DNA of 64,000 nt from Tissierella praeacuta DSM 18095 (GTDB taxonomy: Bacteria > Bacillota > Clostridia > Tissierellales > Tissierellaceae): NCBI RefSeq assembly GCF_900128955.1, contig NZ_FQTY01000008.1, positions 1-64,000 on the forward strand, in the 5' to 3' direction. The notes below the pieces were generated by a model. It did no database searches. It worked only from the letters and a program-made list of their open reading frames with translations, and was not told where the DNA came from. Within the stretch, counting starts at the first letter, position 1, and the number at the start of each line of letters is the position of its first letter. Of this stretch, positions 63,488 through 64,000 are shown piece by piece. Made by a program: the position numbers and the translations under genes.

Positions 63488-64000
63488 TTTCAACTACCAC
63501 CACTCCAAGAAATGAAACATTCTCTATTTCTTCTCCAATATTTTTTATAATTATTTTCTCATCATCATAAGAAAGGTTAAATCCTACATAAATCTTTCCT
63601 TTAATATTTAATTTATATAATTCCTTTGATATTTTATTAGGTGAATTGTCTTTATCCACTAACAATATACTAATTTTATTGGATTTAACACTATCTAGAT
63701 CTTCATTTCTTCCATGAAGGGATAGAAAATTTGCCCCTTGCCATGATTTTTGAAGCTTTCCCATCATATATTGAAAGGATGATAATCCAGGCAGTACTTC
63801 CTTTACTTTTAATCCTTTTTTCTTTAAGTAATCTACTATGCCAAAAAAATTCGGATCTCCTGAAGCAAGTAATAGTAGTTCTTTTTCCACATCTATGTAT
63901 TTCATTATTTCTTCTACTTTATTTATCTCTATAATATCATCTCTAATGGATTTAAGGGAATTTGCTACCCTTCCAAAGGCTAAGATATGCTTTGCATTTT
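63474..64000 (-). CDS. cbiE: cobalt-precorrin-7 C5-methyltransferase CbiE (5' end outside window)
   Basis: The reading frame stays open to the right edge (at least 63998), with NAKHILAFGRVANSLKSIRD before the first internal Met at 63905. LLLLASGDPNFFGIVDYLKK, EVLPGLSSFQYMMGKLQKSW and ANFLSLHGRNEDLDSVK are CbiE/CobL-N features. The ATG at 63905 is internal; the true start lies beyond the window. It is the most upstream gene of the cobalamin operon visible here. Confidence 0.9.
   Translation of the reverse strand, partial: NAKHILAFGRVANSLKSIRDDIIEINKVEEIMKYIDVEKELLLLASGDPNFFGIVDYLKKKGLKVKEVLPGLSSFQYMMGKLQKSWQGANFLSLHGRNEDLDSVKSNKISILLVDKDNSPNKISKELYKLNIKGKIYVGFNLSYDDEKIIIKNIGEEIENVSFLGVVVVENEMG

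Noticed and set aside
1-64000. CRISPR array, insertion sequence or rRNA operon
   Set aside because: I saw no regularly spaced long repeats, no transposase with terminal inverted repeats and no rRNA sequence in the window.

Overview
The window comes from the chromosome of a low-GC, Gram-positive, spore-forming anaerobe of the Clostridia/Tissierellia type. The base composition is strongly AT-rich. Evidence for this placement: two alpha/beta-type small acid-soluble spore proteins (SASPs), a PdaB-like sporulation deacetylase, Firmicute PolC, a T-box in front of valS, rubrerythrin with PerR, and an oxygen-independent (cbi) cobalamin route. The genus cannot be fixed from the sequence.

Region 1 (1-5140) is the integrase-proximal end of a prophage or integrative element. 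Leftward genes encode a Cro-like repressor, a Rha-type antirepressor, an HTH/excisionase-like protein, an AbrB-like protein and small unknowns. Rightward genes encode a CI-like repressor, an ImmA-type protease and a tyrosine integrase. Five copies of a roughly 15-bp dyad sit between the Cro and CI genes. The integrase ends beside integrase arm-like repeats and the 3' end of a tRNA-Cys gene, the probable attachment site. The other end of the element is outside the window.

Region 2 (5161-31216) is core chromosome. It holds tRNA-Cys, tRNA-Gly and tRNA-Phe, hslO, a methyltransferase, a SASP gene, a CPBP protease, hpt, an SSB-like double OB-fold protein, a Mur-ligase-like unknown with pdaB, a second SASP gene, DUF4364, a YVTN beta-propeller, valS-folC behind a valine T-box, pgsA, transporters, a gamma carbonic anhydrase, an HD hydrolase, a DUF255 thioredoxin-fold protein, polC and uvsE.

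Region 3 (31217-51438) is accessory and physiological. It contains a DUF6143-like protein, a perR-rbr peroxide-defence pair with two PerR boxes behind a consensus promoter, a LysR regulator divergent from a Kef/CPA2 antiporter, and a PadR regulator coupled to a FtsW/RodA-like protein with an N-terminal HAAS-like domain. It also has an ECF sigma/anti-sigma pair, two EamA exporters, pyruvate carboxylase and a polar amino-acid ABC transporter preceded by a possible leader ORF.

Region 4 (51690-56484) is a PAS/sigma-54 activator followed by a -24/-12 promoter with three matching upstream dyads. These drive an arginase/agmatinase-family hydrolase and a YjiH (Gate-domain) membrane protein. This is the best candidate for an under-described catabolic module in the window.

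Region 5 (56491-64000) is a compact leftward cobalamin operon: cbiE (cut by the window edge), cbiT, cbiF, cbiG, cbiH, cbiJ, a cysteine-rich small protein, cobT, cobU, cobS and cobC. Together they cover the late corrin methylations and ring contraction through nucleotide-loop assembly.
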